From Peribacillus cavernae (GTDB taxonomy: Bacteria; Bacillota; Bacilli; Bacillales; DSM-1321): a DNA stretch of 64,000 nt. The DNA lies in assembly GCF_003989135.1 (NCBI RefSeq), contig NZ_RYZZ01000006.1, forward strand, positions 186,001 through 250,000. The letters run 5' to 3'. The stretch's first letter is position 1. The number at the start of each line of letters is the position of its first letter. This document shows, piece by piece, positions 43,778-53,113 of this stretch. Under the pieces are notes generated by a model, which saw nothing but the letters and a program-made list of their open reading frames with translations, did not search any database and had not been told where the DNA came from. The translations under genes and the position numbers were made by a program.

Positions 43778-44992
43778 TTATTCTGCAACCGTTCCAGGAC
43801 TGGAGGTTACTGCCGTACTGTTTTTCCAAGTTACGACTAGGGCATAACTAATCATTAGAATAAAGGCACCGAAAATATAAGGGAAATTAATATTGATGTC
43901 GAAAAGGATGCCGGCAAGAGCCGGCCCAATCATGTTGCCGATGCTCATGTACATATTATTCATTCCAGCTACGAATCCCTGTTCATTTCCGGCCATTTTT
44001 GATAATAAAGTGTTCAGCGCCGGGCGCACTAAAGAGGTGGCCGTAAAGAAGATGACTGTGATCGCTAATATCGACCAGAAATTTGTCGCCAACAACAACA
44101 CGATCATCGAAGCAGCAGATAGCAGGAATGTCCAGTGCATAACCTTTTTCTCCCCAAAGCGTGTCAGCATCTTATCGACTAATATGGATTGAATGAACAC
44201 CCCGATCAAGGCGCCAATCGTGATGATAATCGAAATATCCTTAGGGGTAAACCCGAATCTTTCATCTACATAAAGTCCAAAAATTGCTTCAAAATTCGAT
44301 AAGCCAAAAGTCATCGTAAATACAAGAATCAACAACATGAAGTAAGGAGCTTTAAACGATTTTTTCATTTGTTTGATAATGCTTTCCTTTTGACGGGTAG
44401 CTGAACGGGCTTTGTGTTGTGCTTCCTTTGAGAGTGTCTCTGGTAACAGTACCAGGGAAATAAGTGTAGCAATACCTGCAATCACTGTTGAAGTGTAAAA
44501 CGGTACCCGTATCCCGATCTCAGCAAGAAAACCGCCGATCCCGGGACCAATGACAAAGCCAAGGGACATTGAGGCACCGAGAAGCCCCATTCCTTTGCCG
44601 CGTTCTTTTTCTGTAGAAATATCAGCGACATAGGCCATCATTGGCGGAACCATGAATGCCGCTCCAATCCCTCCAAGAAGCCTGGAAACATACAGCATCC
44701 ACATTTCCGTTCCAACAGCGAAAATCAACTGAGACAACGTAAAACCTAAAAGTCCGATAATAATCGGGATCTTTCTTCCATATTTATCAGAAATCTCCCC
44801 AGCAATTGGGGAAAACATAAACTGGGTTAATGCAAAAACGGCAACAAGATAGCCCATAGCCTGGCCGCCGACCCCAAATTCTTTCAGGAACATCGGCAAA
44901 ACAGGGATAATTAATCCGATTCCAACCATGGCAATGAACATATTGACCATTAAAATAATTAATGGAGTCCGATTCTCTTTTAAAGATGACAT
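43778..44992 (-). CDS. MFS multidrug efflux pump (Bmr/NorA/TetA-like)
   Basis: Drug:H+ antiporter of about 404 residues with 12 helices. GIGLIIPVLPMFLKEFGVGG, the A-motif GEISDKYGRKIPII and the C-motif GASMSLGFVIGPGIGGFLAE place it in the DHA1 efflux group. The start at MSSLKEN (44992) is preferred because GAGGGG lies 6 bases upstream; the frame is open to 45010. Drug range cannot be told. Monocistronic, with a 5' region carrying decayed DNA. Confidence 0.87.
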   Translation of the reverse strand: MSSLKENRTPLIILMVNMFIAMVGIGLIIPVLPMFLKEFGVGGQAMGYLVAVFALTQFMFSPIAGEISDKYGRKIPIIIGLLGFTLSQLIFAVGTEMWMLYVSRLLGGIGAAFMVPPMMAYVADISTEKERGKGMGLLGASMSLGFVIGPGIGGFLAEIGIRVPFYTSTVIAGIATLISLVLLPETLSKEAQHKARSATRQKESIIKQMKKSFKAPYFMLLILVFTMTFGLSNFEAIFGLYVDERFGFTPKDISIIITIGALIGVFIQSILVDKMLTRFGEKKVMHWTFLLSAASMIVLLLATNFWSILAITVIFFTATSLVRPALNTLLSKMAGNEQGFVAGMNNMYMSIGNMIGPALAGILFDININFPYIFGAFILMISYALVVTWKNSTAVTSSPGTVAE

Positions 44993-45255
44993 CCTTTTCC
45001 CCTCTTTCATGAAAAACTAATGAGCAAAAATCCAATTGAACGACTGATATACACAGAGTTTTGTATCAGTGGAATAAACGAAACCTTAAACAACCACATC
45101 ATTCAATATTACAACGCTGAGTCACAGAAAATCAAGAACATTTTACATATATTCGGAAATTAAATACATCATTTTTTCGGGTTACATTCCTAAATTATAG
45201 GAATTTCAAGTCTCGAAATGAAAATACGGTGAATTCCCGAAATCGGGAATCATTC

Positions 45256-45363
45256 GGTGCGTTTACCGGGTCCAGAAAAGGTGGGGCGAAGGGGAAATTT
45301 GAAATTGCCCATTACGGTACTATTTTCCTTGATGAAATGGGAGATCTGCGCTTTACGGCGTAG
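45256..45363 (+). pseudogene. Remnant of a sigma-54 activator AAA+ domain
   Basis: The frame to the TAG at 45361 reads GAFTGSRKGGAKGKFEIAHY followed by GTIFLDEMGDL. This is the GAFTGA contact loop through Walker B of a sigma-54 enhancer-binding protein, only 35 codons long and without start or flanking domains. A palindrome, ATTCCCG-AAAT-CGGGAAT, lies just before it at 45233-45250. The rest of the 44993-45474 gap shows nothing clear. Confidence 0.65.
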
Positions 45364-45474
45364 GTTATTCGGGCATTTTTTAATTGATTTAGAAACTAAA
45401 TGCTAGAAGTTTTCGAAAAAAACCTTAATAATAGAGGAAAATTAGATGTTTTACTAGAGAAAAGGGTGTATGCA

Positions 45475-46815
45475 ATGGCCCAACAGGATTTTACACAGGG
45501 AAATATTATGAAGCAATTGGTTGCTTTTTCAACTCCGATTATGTTTTCGAATCTTCTTCAAGCATCCAGCCAATTTATCAATAGTTTATGGGTCGGCAAT
45601 CTCCTTGGAGCAAATGCATTAGGGGCGATTACTGTTTCGGGAACGGTCATTTTTACCGTACTTTCCTTTGTGATCGGAATTAATAACGCAACCCTGACCA
45701 TTTTGTCCCAGCAAAAGGGAGTGAATAATCAAGACGGCTTAAAAAGTTATTTAAATGCTTTCGTTGTTATTTTGACATTGTTGGCTCTCGTCCTTGGTGC
45801 GGCCGGATTTCTATTTTCGGAACCTATTTTAGTGATGCTAAATACACCGGCTGTTATGGTGAAAGAGGCGACATCATATCTTCAAATAAACTTCATCGGT
45901 ATTTTGTTCCTGTTTGGTTATAACTTCATCGGCACCATATTACGGGCACTCGGCGATAGTAAAACCCCTTTGATGTTTGTGCTGATTGCAGTCCTGTTAA
46001 ATGCCGTTCTTGATCCTGTGTTTATCTCTATTTTCGGTCTCGGGATGGAAGGGACAGCCTATGCAACGATCCTGTCGCAATGTATCGCTTTCCTTGTCGG
46101 CATCTATTTAATCATTCGCCGGAAACTGGTCCCATTCGGCATTCCATCAGTACCCAAAAGCGAAGAAGTGTTGCTTATCTTAAAACTCGGCATTCCTTCA
46201 GGTTTACAAATGACGGTGATTTCTGCAGGAGTTATGGCATTGATGAGTGTAGTCAACTCCTATGGGGAGAATGTTGTTGCCGGTTTTGGTGCTGCCCAGC
46301 GGATTGACAGTATCATTATGCTTCCTGCTTCAGCTCTCGGAACCGCAGTAAATAGCATGGCTGGCCAGAATATTGGTGCCGGTCAGTGGGCTCGGGTATA
46401 CAGGATTGCACTTTATGGCGTTCTATACAATTTATTCATTATGCTCATCCTTGCAGTTCTGATCGTTTTGCTTGCCAAGTATGGAATCAGTTTATTTATC
46501 CAGCAAGAAGATGCACTGCGGTTCGGCACTGAATATCTCAAAATTATTGCGTTCTTTTATCCATTTCTCGGACTTAATTTCATTTTAAATGGAATCGTCC
46601 GCGCATCAGGTGCGATGTTTCAGGTGCTCGTGCTGAACATCATTTCATTTTGGGTGCTCCGCTACCCGTTAACGTATGTATTTTCCAATATGATGGGGGA
46701 GAAGGGAATCGCCTTTGGAATGGGGACAAGCTTTGTGATCAGCAGCGTCTTCGCTTATCTTTACTATAAATTCGGGAAGTGGAATAAGCAGAAGCTGTTT
46801 GAGGCGAAAGAATAG
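45475..46815 (+). CDS. MATE family efflux transporter
   Basis: Multidrug and toxin extrusion family protein of 446 residues with 12 helices. TPIMFSNLLQASSQFINSLW and the second-half repeat LKLGIPSGLQMTVISAGVMA show the two-fold MATE architecture. ATG 45475 follows AAGGGTG by 6 bases; the open frame reaches 45400 without a site. Na+- or H+-coupled export expected; substrate unknown. Confidence 0.88.
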   Translation: MAQQDFTQGNIMKQLVAFSTPIMFSNLLQASSQFINSLWVGNLLGANALGAITVSGTVIFTVLSFVIGINNATLTILSQQKGVNNQDGLKSYLNAFVVILTLLALVLGAAGFLFSEPILVMLNTPAVMVKEATSYLQINFIGILFLFGYNFIGTILRALGDSKTPLMFVLIAVLLNAVLDPVFISIFGLGMEGTAYATILSQCIAFLVGIYLIIRRKLVPFGIPSVPKSEEVLLILKLGIPSGLQMTVISAGVMALMSVVNSYGENVVAGFGAAQRIDSIIMLPASALGTAVNSMAGQNIGAGQWARVYRIALYGVLYNLFIMLILAVLIVLLAKYGISLFIQQEDALRFGTEYLKIIAFFYPFLGLNFILNGIVRASGAMFQVLVLNIISFWVLRYPLTYVFSNMMGEKGIAFGMGTSFVISSVFAYLYYKFGKWNKQKLFEAKE

Positions 46816-46863
46816 GCGGAGAAAGCTCACCGCCGTAACGCTCGATTCATATAAAGTCTCAAC

Positions 46864-46906
46864 ACAGGAAAAGACACCTTTTTTCGGTGTCTTTTCCTGT
46901 CTCTCT
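46864..46906. terminator. Bidirectional terminator between MATE gene and galU
   Basis: ACAGGAAAAGACACC (46864-46878) pairs perfectly over 15 bases with GGTGTCTTTTCCTGT (46886-46900). Confidence 0.85.
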
Positions 46907-46909
46907 ATT

Positions 46910-47785
46910 TTAAATTGAATCGATTTTTGCTAAAGTTGCCTTTAAGTACATTTCAAGTTTCGCTTTTAACTCAGGCCTTTTAAGCGCAAAATCAATGGAA
47001 GCCTGTAAAAAACCGAATTTGTCCCCGACATCATAGCGGAAACCCTCAATCAGGTACGAATACATCGGTTCTCTTTTTAGCAGTTGATCGAGGGCTTCGG
47101 TTAGTTGAATCTCGCCATTCCTATCGGGTTTGATGGTTTCCAGGATCGAAAAGATGCGCGGGGTTAAAATATATCTGCCAATAATCGCTTGAGCGGATGG
47201 AGCATCCTCGATCGCCGGCTTCTCGACTAAACCTTCTACTTTAAATAACCGTTCCATTTGCAATGAATAGTTGACGATTCCATACTTTACCACATCTGAT
47301 CGCGGGACTTCATGGCAGCCTAATATGCTTGACCCCGCCTCCTCAAATTGATCGATCATTTGCCTTAATGCAGGTACTTCACTGTCGACAATGTCATCAC
47401 CGAGAAGAACAGCAAACGGTTCGTCTCCAATAAATTTTTTGGCGCAAAGAACGGCATGGCCAAGTCCGAGGGGTTCCTTTTGCCTTACATAATGAATGTC
47501 TGCCAGATTTGAGATATCCTCAACCATCTCAAGCATCTCTTCTTTCCCATTCTTCATTAAAGTCACTTCAAGCTCGACTGATTTATCAAAATGGTCTTCA
47601 ATTGCTCTTTTATTTCTGCCCGTAACGATAATGATATCTTCAATTCCAGACTCTACTGCCTCTTCAATTATATATTGAATAGTTGGCTTATCCACGATCG
47701 GCAGCATTTCTTTCGGCTGTGCCTTTGTCGCCGGTAAAAATCGTGTCCCTAAGCCCGCGGCAGGGATGACTGCTTTTTTTATCAT
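46910..47785 (-). CDS. galU: UTP-glucose-1-phosphate uridylyltransferase
   Basis: GalU/GtaB nucleotidyltransferase of 291 residues making UDP-glucose. N-terminal AVIPAAGLGTRFLPATKAQP binds UTP; DKPTIQYIIEEAVESGIEDI, GLGHAVLCAK and VLLGDDIVDS are typical, and the catalytic Lys lies in VEGLVEKP. UDP-glucose feeds wall teichoic acid glucosylation and glycolipids in Bacillus. It is divergent from the surface-sugar genes ykoS-ykoT-gtrA, which may use its product. AAGGGG lies upstream of the ATG. Confidence 0.93.
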   Translation of the reverse strand: MIKKAVIPAAGLGTRFLPATKAQPKEMLPIVDKPTIQYIIEEAVESGIEDIIIVTGRNKRAIEDHFDKSVELEVTLMKNGKEEMLEMVEDISNLADIHYVRQKEPLGLGHAVLCAKKFIGDEPFAVLLGDDIVDSEVPALRQMIDQFEEAGSSILGCHEVPRSDVVKYGIVNYSLQMERLFKVEGLVEKPAIEDAPSAQAIIGRYILTPRIFSILETIKPDRNGEIQLTEALDQLLKREPMYSYLIEGFRYDVGDKFGFLQASIDFALKRPELKAKLEMYLKATLAKIDSI

Positions 47786-48111
47786 GAAAACCAGCCCCTT
47801 ATCAAGGTGTTACAAAAAGAGTGGAAGTTATTTGTTTTCCTTCAGCGAATTGCTCCTCAAATTTCCCATAACCAATTCCTTCCTGCATGCTTCTATCCTA
47901 TTCGTAGTATTAATGAATATATGCGTTGGTTTTTCGTTTCACAATCAGTACCGGGAAATTTCTTTTAATCGGAGGAAAAGGAATATATTTCAGCGCTTAA
48001 GCAAACGTTAATAGCACCAAAGATTTTATGTAAAATCAATATGGCTGTTTTTAATAGGGTGCTTCCGCTTTTCTGACTAAATAAGAAAGTATAGCTTTTT
48101 CAATGTGAACT

Positions 48112-48335
48112 GGTGTCTAGCGCAAGCAGTCTAGCCCCGACGCACAGGACGTGCTAGTGCCGACGTCACCACAGGAAGTGGCGATCTTAGTCGGCCTCGA
48201 GGTCATAAGCCAACCATCTGATGGTGAGAAAACCGCTCCCCATACAGACGTTCGAATTATCCTTGTCGGACTTGCACAGGATGTGTTGACGTCGACGTTC
48301 GCCACAGGACGTGGCGGATCTTAGTCGACGTTCCT
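48112..48335 (+). repeat. Bacillus-type intergenic repeat element
   Basis: GTCTAGC... CTCGAGGTCATAAGCC... GGTGAGAAAACCGC... CGCCACAGGACGTGGCG resembles a short non-coding repeat known from many Bacillus genomes. Inside, two related hairpin modules occur: CACCACAGGAAGTGGCGATCT (from 48167) and CGCCACAGGACGTGGCGGATC (from 48300, each trimmed here), both followed by TTAGTCG. It carries no ORF. The preceding 47786-48111 stretch holds the galU promoter region and nothing else I can name. Confidence 0.55.
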
Positions 48336-48373
48336 TTTTCAAGAACTTTCGCTTTTCTTGTGAGGTGTTTCGA

Positions 48374-50047
48374 TTGTTTTTAAAAGAGAATAAAAAGGAA
48401 CCGAAGCTTATTGGTTTTGCACTGGTTTTGCTCTGTGTTTATTTAAGTCCGTTGTTCATTCTAGGGGAAAATGCGCACATTCGTGTTCATGATAATTTAG
48501 ATTCCAACATGGCCTGGTATAAAGTATTAACGGAAAGCGGCCAGCTGTTTGGCGGTGTGGCCTCGGAAATACCACAGGTGATCAATGGTCTGTCCAGAAA
48601 TGCATTTGGAACCGAATATAGCGGGATCGTTTGGCTGCATGCTCTGTTTCCGACGATGATGGCTTATGCGTTAAGTCAGGCAATCACCCGGTTCTTTGCT
48701 TTTCTCGGAATGTATCTCTTATTGAAAGATCATTTCATAACAAAGCAGGAATGGGGAGTCATTCGTGTAGGGATAGCTCTTTCCTTTGCGCTCACTCCTT
48801 TTTGGCCTTCGGGGATGCTAAGCACTTTGGGTATGCCGCTTGCGCTCTGGGCGTTGTTGAATATCAGGAATGGGGATAAGTCCTGGAGAAACTATCTCGT
48901 CCTCACATTATTGCCGCTTTATTCAAGCTTTGTCCTCGGCTTTTTCTTTTTCCTGACAGCGATGGCCGTGTTCTGGCTGGTCGATTTTATCAGAGGCAAA
49001 GGATGGAACTTTCGGTTTATTTGTTCAATTGCCTATATGACTTTCATCTACTTGATGGTCGAATACAGGCTTGTTCATTCGTTTCTTTTCGGAACTGAAG
49101 CAAACAGCCGGGATGAATATTTTCATGCAAGACTTCCTCTCTGGAGATCGATACGGCTAACTTTTAAAAATTTTGTGCTTGGCCATACACATGTGATGAC
49201 TGTCCATGCATTAATTCTTCTTCCCGTCGTGTTGTTTGCCTTTTATCTTGTTTTCAAACATCAATTATGGCGAAAGGAAAAGCTATTTATTTTCCTGTTG
49301 GGATTGGACTTTGCCCTTTCGACGTGGTATGCCTTCTGGTTTTATAAAGGATGGGCGCCTTTAACGGAACAATTTCACTTTTTGGATACGTTTAATTTTG
49401 CCCGTTATCATTTTTTGAGACCGCTTATCATTTATGTCAATTTTGCTTTGGCCTTGAGAGTTATTTGGAACCGCACGAAAAATAAAAACTCGATTACAGC
49501 TGTTATATTCGCTCAGATTTTCATTCTTTTTGCTTTCAATGATGAGATTATTTATCACACAAAGCCTTCGGTAAAAGAATTTTATGCCGAGGAATTATTC
49601 GACGAAGTTGAAAACTATATCTCACTCCCCCAGGAGGATTATCGGGTCGCAAGCATTGGAATCCACCCTGCAATCGCACAGTATAATGGATTTTATACGC
49701 TCGATACATATAACAATTTTTATCCGTTACGCTATAAATATAAATTTCGTAAAATAATTGAACAGGAACTGGCAAAAAATAAAACCATCCAGACATACTT
49801 TGATGAATGGGGAGGCCGCTGCTATCTTTTTTCTGATGAATTAGGCAAGCGTTACATGTTTAACAAGGATTCGAAAAAGCGGATCAAACATCTTGAACTG
49901 AATTCACAAGCATTCAAAGAGCTAGGGGGCACGTATATATTTTCAGCTTTACCCATTGAAAACGCTGAAAAAATAAAGCTGGAATTAGAAAATGTATTTA
50001 CCTCTAGAGAAGCTGCTTGGAAAATTTATTTATACAAAGCCATATAA
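48374..50047 (+). CDS. ykoS: Polytopic membrane protein, YkoS-like (DUF6044)
   Basis: Membrane protein of 557 residues with 9-10 hydrophobic helices and a C-terminal soluble part (about residues 420-557). FILGENAHIRVHDNLDSNMA matches the DUF6044/YkoS family of Bacillus. Its layout resembles GT-C glycosyltransferases that use lipid-linked sugars outside the membrane, but no catalytic role is proven. TTG 48374 fits GAGGTG 6 bases upstream; the open frame reaches into the upstream repeat. Followed by a GT2 and a GtrA gene. Confidence 0.75.
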   Translation: MFLKENKKEPKLIGFALVLLCVYLSPLFILGENAHIRVHDNLDSNMAWYKVLTESGQLFGGVASEIPQVINGLSRNAFGTEYSGIVWLHALFPTMMAYALSQAITRFFAFLGMYLLLKDHFITKQEWGVIRVGIALSFALTPFWPSGMLSTLGMPLALWALLNIRNGDKSWRNYLVLTLLPLYSSFVLGFFFFLTAMAVFWLVDFIRGKGWNFRFICSIAYMTFIYLMVEYRLVHSFLFGTEANSRDEYFHARLPLWRSIRLTFKNFVLGHTHVMTVHALILLPVVLFAFYLVFKHQLWRKEKLFIFLLGLDFALSTWYAFWFYKGWAPLTEQFHFLDTFNFARYHFLRPLIIYVNFALALRVIWNRTKNKNSITAVIFAQIFILFAFNDEIIYHTKPSVKEFYAEELFDEVENYISLPQEDYRVASIGIHPAIAQYNGFYTLDTYNNFYPLRYKYKFRKIIEQELAKNKTIQTYFDEWGGRCYLFSDELGKRYMFNKDSKKRIKHLELNSQAFKELGGTYIFSALPIENAEKIKLELENVFTSREAAWKIYLYKAI

Positions 50048-50075
50048 ACATATAAACACCTGGGAGGTTGCACAA

Positions 50076-51113
50076 ATGTCAGAACCAATTCTTACGATTG
50101 TTGTACCCTGTTTCAATGAGGAAGAAGTTCTTCCGGACACAATGAGTCAGTTAAGTATACTGTTAGAGGATATGAGCGCCCGGTATCTTGTTTCCAAGAA
50201 AAGCAAACTATTATTCGTTGATGATGGCAGCAAGGACCGGACCTGGCAGATCATCCATAAAGAAAGCCTGAAAAATGAACGGGTAACCGGTTTGAAACTG
50301 ACACAGAATGCAGGACACCAAAATGCGCTGCTCGCCGGGCTGTTTACCGCAAAGAATATGTCCGATTGCGTTGTCTCGATAGATGCTGACTTGCAGGATG
50401 ATATATCCGCAATCATTGGATTCATTGAAAAGTTTCGTGAAGGATTTGACGTAGTCTACGGTGTACGGCAAAAACGCGATACTGATTCGTTTTTAAAACG
50501 GACCACCGCTGAAGGTTTTTACACACTAATGAGTAAATTAGGTGTTGATCTCATCTATAATCATGCGGATTTTCGCTTAATGAGCCAAAGAGCACTTCAA
50601 GCATTGGAACAGTTTGAGGAAGTAAACATGTTCCTTCGCGGGATCGTTCCCCTTATCGGTTTTCGGTCTACTTCTGTTTATTACGACAGGAAGGAACGCC
50701 AGGCAGGAGAAACAAAATACCCTTTTAAAAAAATGCTCGCCTTTGCCTTTGACGGGATTACCTCCTTTTCCGTGACACCGATCCGTTTCGTTTTATTTGT
50801 GGGTGTCCTATCGTTCGTTATCAGTTTTCTGTTTGGCTGTTATTTTTCGATATTAAAATTTTTCGGGAACACCGCCACCGGCTGGACGTCTTTGATTACA
50901 TCGATCTGGCTGATCGGAGGCTTGCAGTTGATTGCTATCGGACTGATCGGCGAGTATATCGGGAAAATTTACAAGGAATCCAAGCGCCGTCCTAAATATA
51001 TTGTCGACATGGACTCCTATTCATTGCCAATGTCACTCCATTTGAAAAACAAAGAAAGAGAAGAAGATGACGCATATAGCCTTGCTCTTAGAGATTTGCC
51101 TGAATCAAACTAA
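50076..51113 (+). CDS. ykoT: Polyprenyl-phosphate glycosyltransferase (GT2), YkoT-like
   Basis: GT2 enzyme of 345 residues. LTIVVPCFNEEEVLPDTM opens the GT-A fold, DDGSKDRTW and SIDADLQDD carry the nucleotide-sugar/metal Asp residues, and two C-terminal helices (about 235-305) anchor it, as in DPM1/GtrB/CsbB enzymes that charge undecaprenyl phosphate with a sugar. ATG 50076 follows GGGAGG; the frame extends upstream to 49992 inside ykoS. It overlaps gtrA by 47 bases. Confidence 0.87.
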   Translation: MSEPILTIVVPCFNEEEVLPDTMSQLSILLEDMSARYLVSKKSKLLFVDDGSKDRTWQIIHKESLKNERVTGLKLTQNAGHQNALLAGLFTAKNMSDCVVSIDADLQDDISAIIGFIEKFREGFDVVYGVRQKRDTDSFLKRTTAEGFYTLMSKLGVDLIYNHADFRLMSQRALQALEQFEEVNMFLRGIVPLIGFRSTSVYYDRKERQAGETKYPFKKMLAFAFDGITSFSVTPIRFVLFVGVLSFVISFLFGCYFSILKFFGNTATGWTSLITSIWLIGGLQLIAIGLIGEYIGKIYKESKRRPKYIVDMDSYSLPMSLHLKNKEREEDDAYSLALRDLPESN

Positions 51114-51501
51114 TTCATTTATCCGTTTTTTACTGGTAGGCGTCCTCAACACATTAGTCGGGTTGTCCACTATTTTTCTGCTTATGGATGCGTTAGCGGT
51201 AAACTATTGGCTCTCTACATTCATCGGTAATGGGGCAGGAGCTGTTATCAGTTTTCTTTTGAACCGGACGTTCACTTTCAAGAGCGGCGTTTCGTTGAAA
51301 AAAGGAGGGGTACTGTTCGTTGCGGTCATCACCCTCTGCTATACTGTATCTTATGGCACCAGTGAGTGGTTAAGCGGCCATCTTTATCACCTATTCCCTG
51401 TTTCACAACAAAATCTTGCTGTTATCCTCGGAACTTGTATCTATACGGTCACAAACTATATCGGGCAAAAACTAATTGTGTTTAAGCAAGCAACGGGCTA
51501 A
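51067..51501 (+). CDS. GtrA-family membrane protein
   Basis: Protein of 144 residues with four helices and the GtrA signature FIRFLLVGVLNTLVGL and FLLNRTFTFKS. GtrA/GtcA proteins flip undecaprenyl-phosphate sugars outward. The start overlaps the end of the GT2 gene, so translation is coupled. With a GT2 charging enzyme and a polytopic YkoS it forms a likely three-component surface glycosylation set. Confidence 0.85.
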   Translation: MTHIALLLEICLNQTNSFIRFLLVGVLNTLVGLSTIFLLMDALAVNYWLSTFIGNGAGAVISFLLNRTFTFKSGVSLKKGGVLFVAVITLCYTVSYGTSEWLSGHLYHLFPVSQQNLAVILGTCIYTVTNYIGQKLIVFKQATG

Positions 51502-51597
51502 ATCATCATATTATTAGATAAATGAGTCAAAAGCTGACAACCTGAATAAAATAATACCATACAAGCAGGATGTTAGATTCGGACAGAAATAAATATT

Positions 51598-51611
51598 TGT
51601 AAGCGCTCTAA
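51598..51611 (+). promoter_or_regulatory. cre-like site upstream of the GH15-like gene
   Basis: TGTAAGCGCTCTAA differs from the CcpA consensus TGWAANCGNTNNCA at one position. It lies about 88 bases before the start codon. Confidence 0.4.
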
Positions 51612-51698
51612 TTAGAAATAGTTTCCTGTATCGGTTTAAAATCGGTGAACTTTGAGTAAATAAGAATAAGAATCGATAGCGTTAAGGAGTGTATAATC

Positions 51699-52712
51699 AT
51701 GAATGGCGAAAAAGCAATTTCAGTGCTTGATCAGATGAGGCTGCCTAATGGAGCTTATACGGCCAGTGTTTCTCAGGATTATGGGTATGTATGGATCCGG
51801 GATGTGATATATACCGTACTGCCGTTTTTGCATACAGCTTGTGGTCGGTATGAGAAAGCTTATCATAGTTTGTTCGATTTATTTAGAAAATACGAATGGA
51901 AAATCGATATTCATACAAAAAAGAAACCGGTATATCTTCACGAATTTATCCATTCACGTTACGCCAGAGATTTAACAGAGCTTCACGTAGAGTGGGGGCA
52001 TGCACAAAATGATGCGATTGGGGCATTCCTCTGGGGTGTCGGTGAAGGAGTGCGCAAGGGTAAAAAAGTCATTCGCGACGAAAGAGATTTGCAAATTGTC
52101 CAGAAGCTTGTCCATTATCTTGATTGTTTGCAATATTGGCAGGCAAAAGACAATGGAATGTGGGAAGAAAACATGGAAGTCCATGCTTCCAGTGTCGGAG
52201 CTTGTGTGGCTGGACTGCATGCTGTTAAAATGCTGGTGGATGTAAAAGAAGATAGTATTCACAAAGGCGAAGAAACACTCCGTTTTATGCTCCCGCGTGA
52301 AAGTGAAACGAAAGAAACTGATTTGGCTTTGCTCTCCTTAATATTCCCTTACAGAATCGTTGACAGGCGTATGGCGCTTGCAATCGCCAATCATGTTTCA
52401 AGCAAGCTGGAACGGCAGTATGGATGCATTCGATACGAAGACGATCAATACTATAACGAAGGCAGCGAAGCAGAGTGGTGTTTCGGCATACCGTGGCTGG
52501 GATTGTGTTACAGGGAACTGGGAATGATGGATAAAGTCCAGGAATATATCAAGAAAACGATGATGATCGTACCTGAAAACTGGGAAGTTCCGGAATTATA
52601 TATCGGCGGCAAAAACATGCCCAATAAAAATACACCACTGGCATGGGCTGTTTCACTATCGTACCTGTTTTTAGAGGGAAGCGGAGAAGGAAGGCAATAC
52701 AAAATACAATAG
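51699..52712 (+). CDS. GH15-like (glucoamylase-type) protein
   Basis: Alpha/alpha-toroid protein of 337 residues, shorter than normal GH15 enzymes. DYGYVWIRDVIYTVLPFLH is the usual first substrate-binding segment, and YEDDQYYNEGSEAEWCFGIP the later Glu-rich active-site region. No signal peptide, so it works in the cytoplasm, plausibly on glycogen or malto-oligosaccharides made by the glg operon just downstream. AAGGAG precedes the ATG. Activity is inferred from family and context. Confidence 0.7.
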   Translation: MNGEKAISVLDQMRLPNGAYTASVSQDYGYVWIRDVIYTVLPFLHTACGRYEKAYHSLFDLFRKYEWKIDIHTKKKPVYLHEFIHSRYARDLTELHVEWGHAQNDAIGAFLWGVGEGVRKGKKVIRDERDLQIVQKLVHYLDCLQYWQAKDNGMWEENMEVHASSVGACVAGLHAVKMLVDVKEDSIHKGEETLRFMLPRESETKETDLALLSLIFPYRIVDRRMALAIANHVSSKLERQYGCIRYEDDQYYNEGSEAEWCFGIPWLGLCYRELGMMDKVQEYIKKTMMIVPENWEVPELYIGGKNMPNKNTPLAWAVSLSYLFLEGSGEGRQYKIQ

Positions 52713-52787
52713 AAAAGCGGACGGCATAAGGGGTGTCTATTTCTGTCTTATCTTTGATTCCCTTTGTTGGGGACTTTCTATTGCAAT

Positions 52788-52824
52788 GACTGTTTGGTGT
52801 TGTGCGCACAAACGGTCTTTTTTT
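52788..52824 (+). terminator. Terminator after the GH15-like gene
   Basis: GACTGTTTG (52788-52796) pairs with CAAACGGTC (52809-52817), one G-T pair, followed by seven T. Confidence 0.8.
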
Positions 52825-52922
52825 AATTTAGCCAATCTTTTGTTTTATTACACCCTAACCATTCCATAAAAGCAAACAAGCTATGTTTTGTTTTTCCGAA
52901 AAAACGGGAAAAGGACTTTGAT

Positions 52923-52936
52923 TGTAGCCGCTTACG
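52923..52936. promoter_or_regulatory. cre-like site in the glgB upstream region
   Basis: TGTAGCCGCTTACG, and its complement CGTAAGCGGCTACA, match the CcpA consensus with two mismatches. The rest of 52825-53113 is AT-rich with no clear sigma-A promoter. Confidence 0.3.
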
Positions 52937-53113
52937 TATAACTATTGCTCACTAAGTTTTTTAATACTTGGCTGCTCAATTAAAAAAAGAGCATTTCCAT
53001 AATTTTATTTACATTCCGACAATAAAAGACAGCTTTCGGCAAAGGATTCACCATTTATGTAGCGAATATATTACAATAATAATATACATACAGATGAAGG
53101 TGGTGGTGATAAT

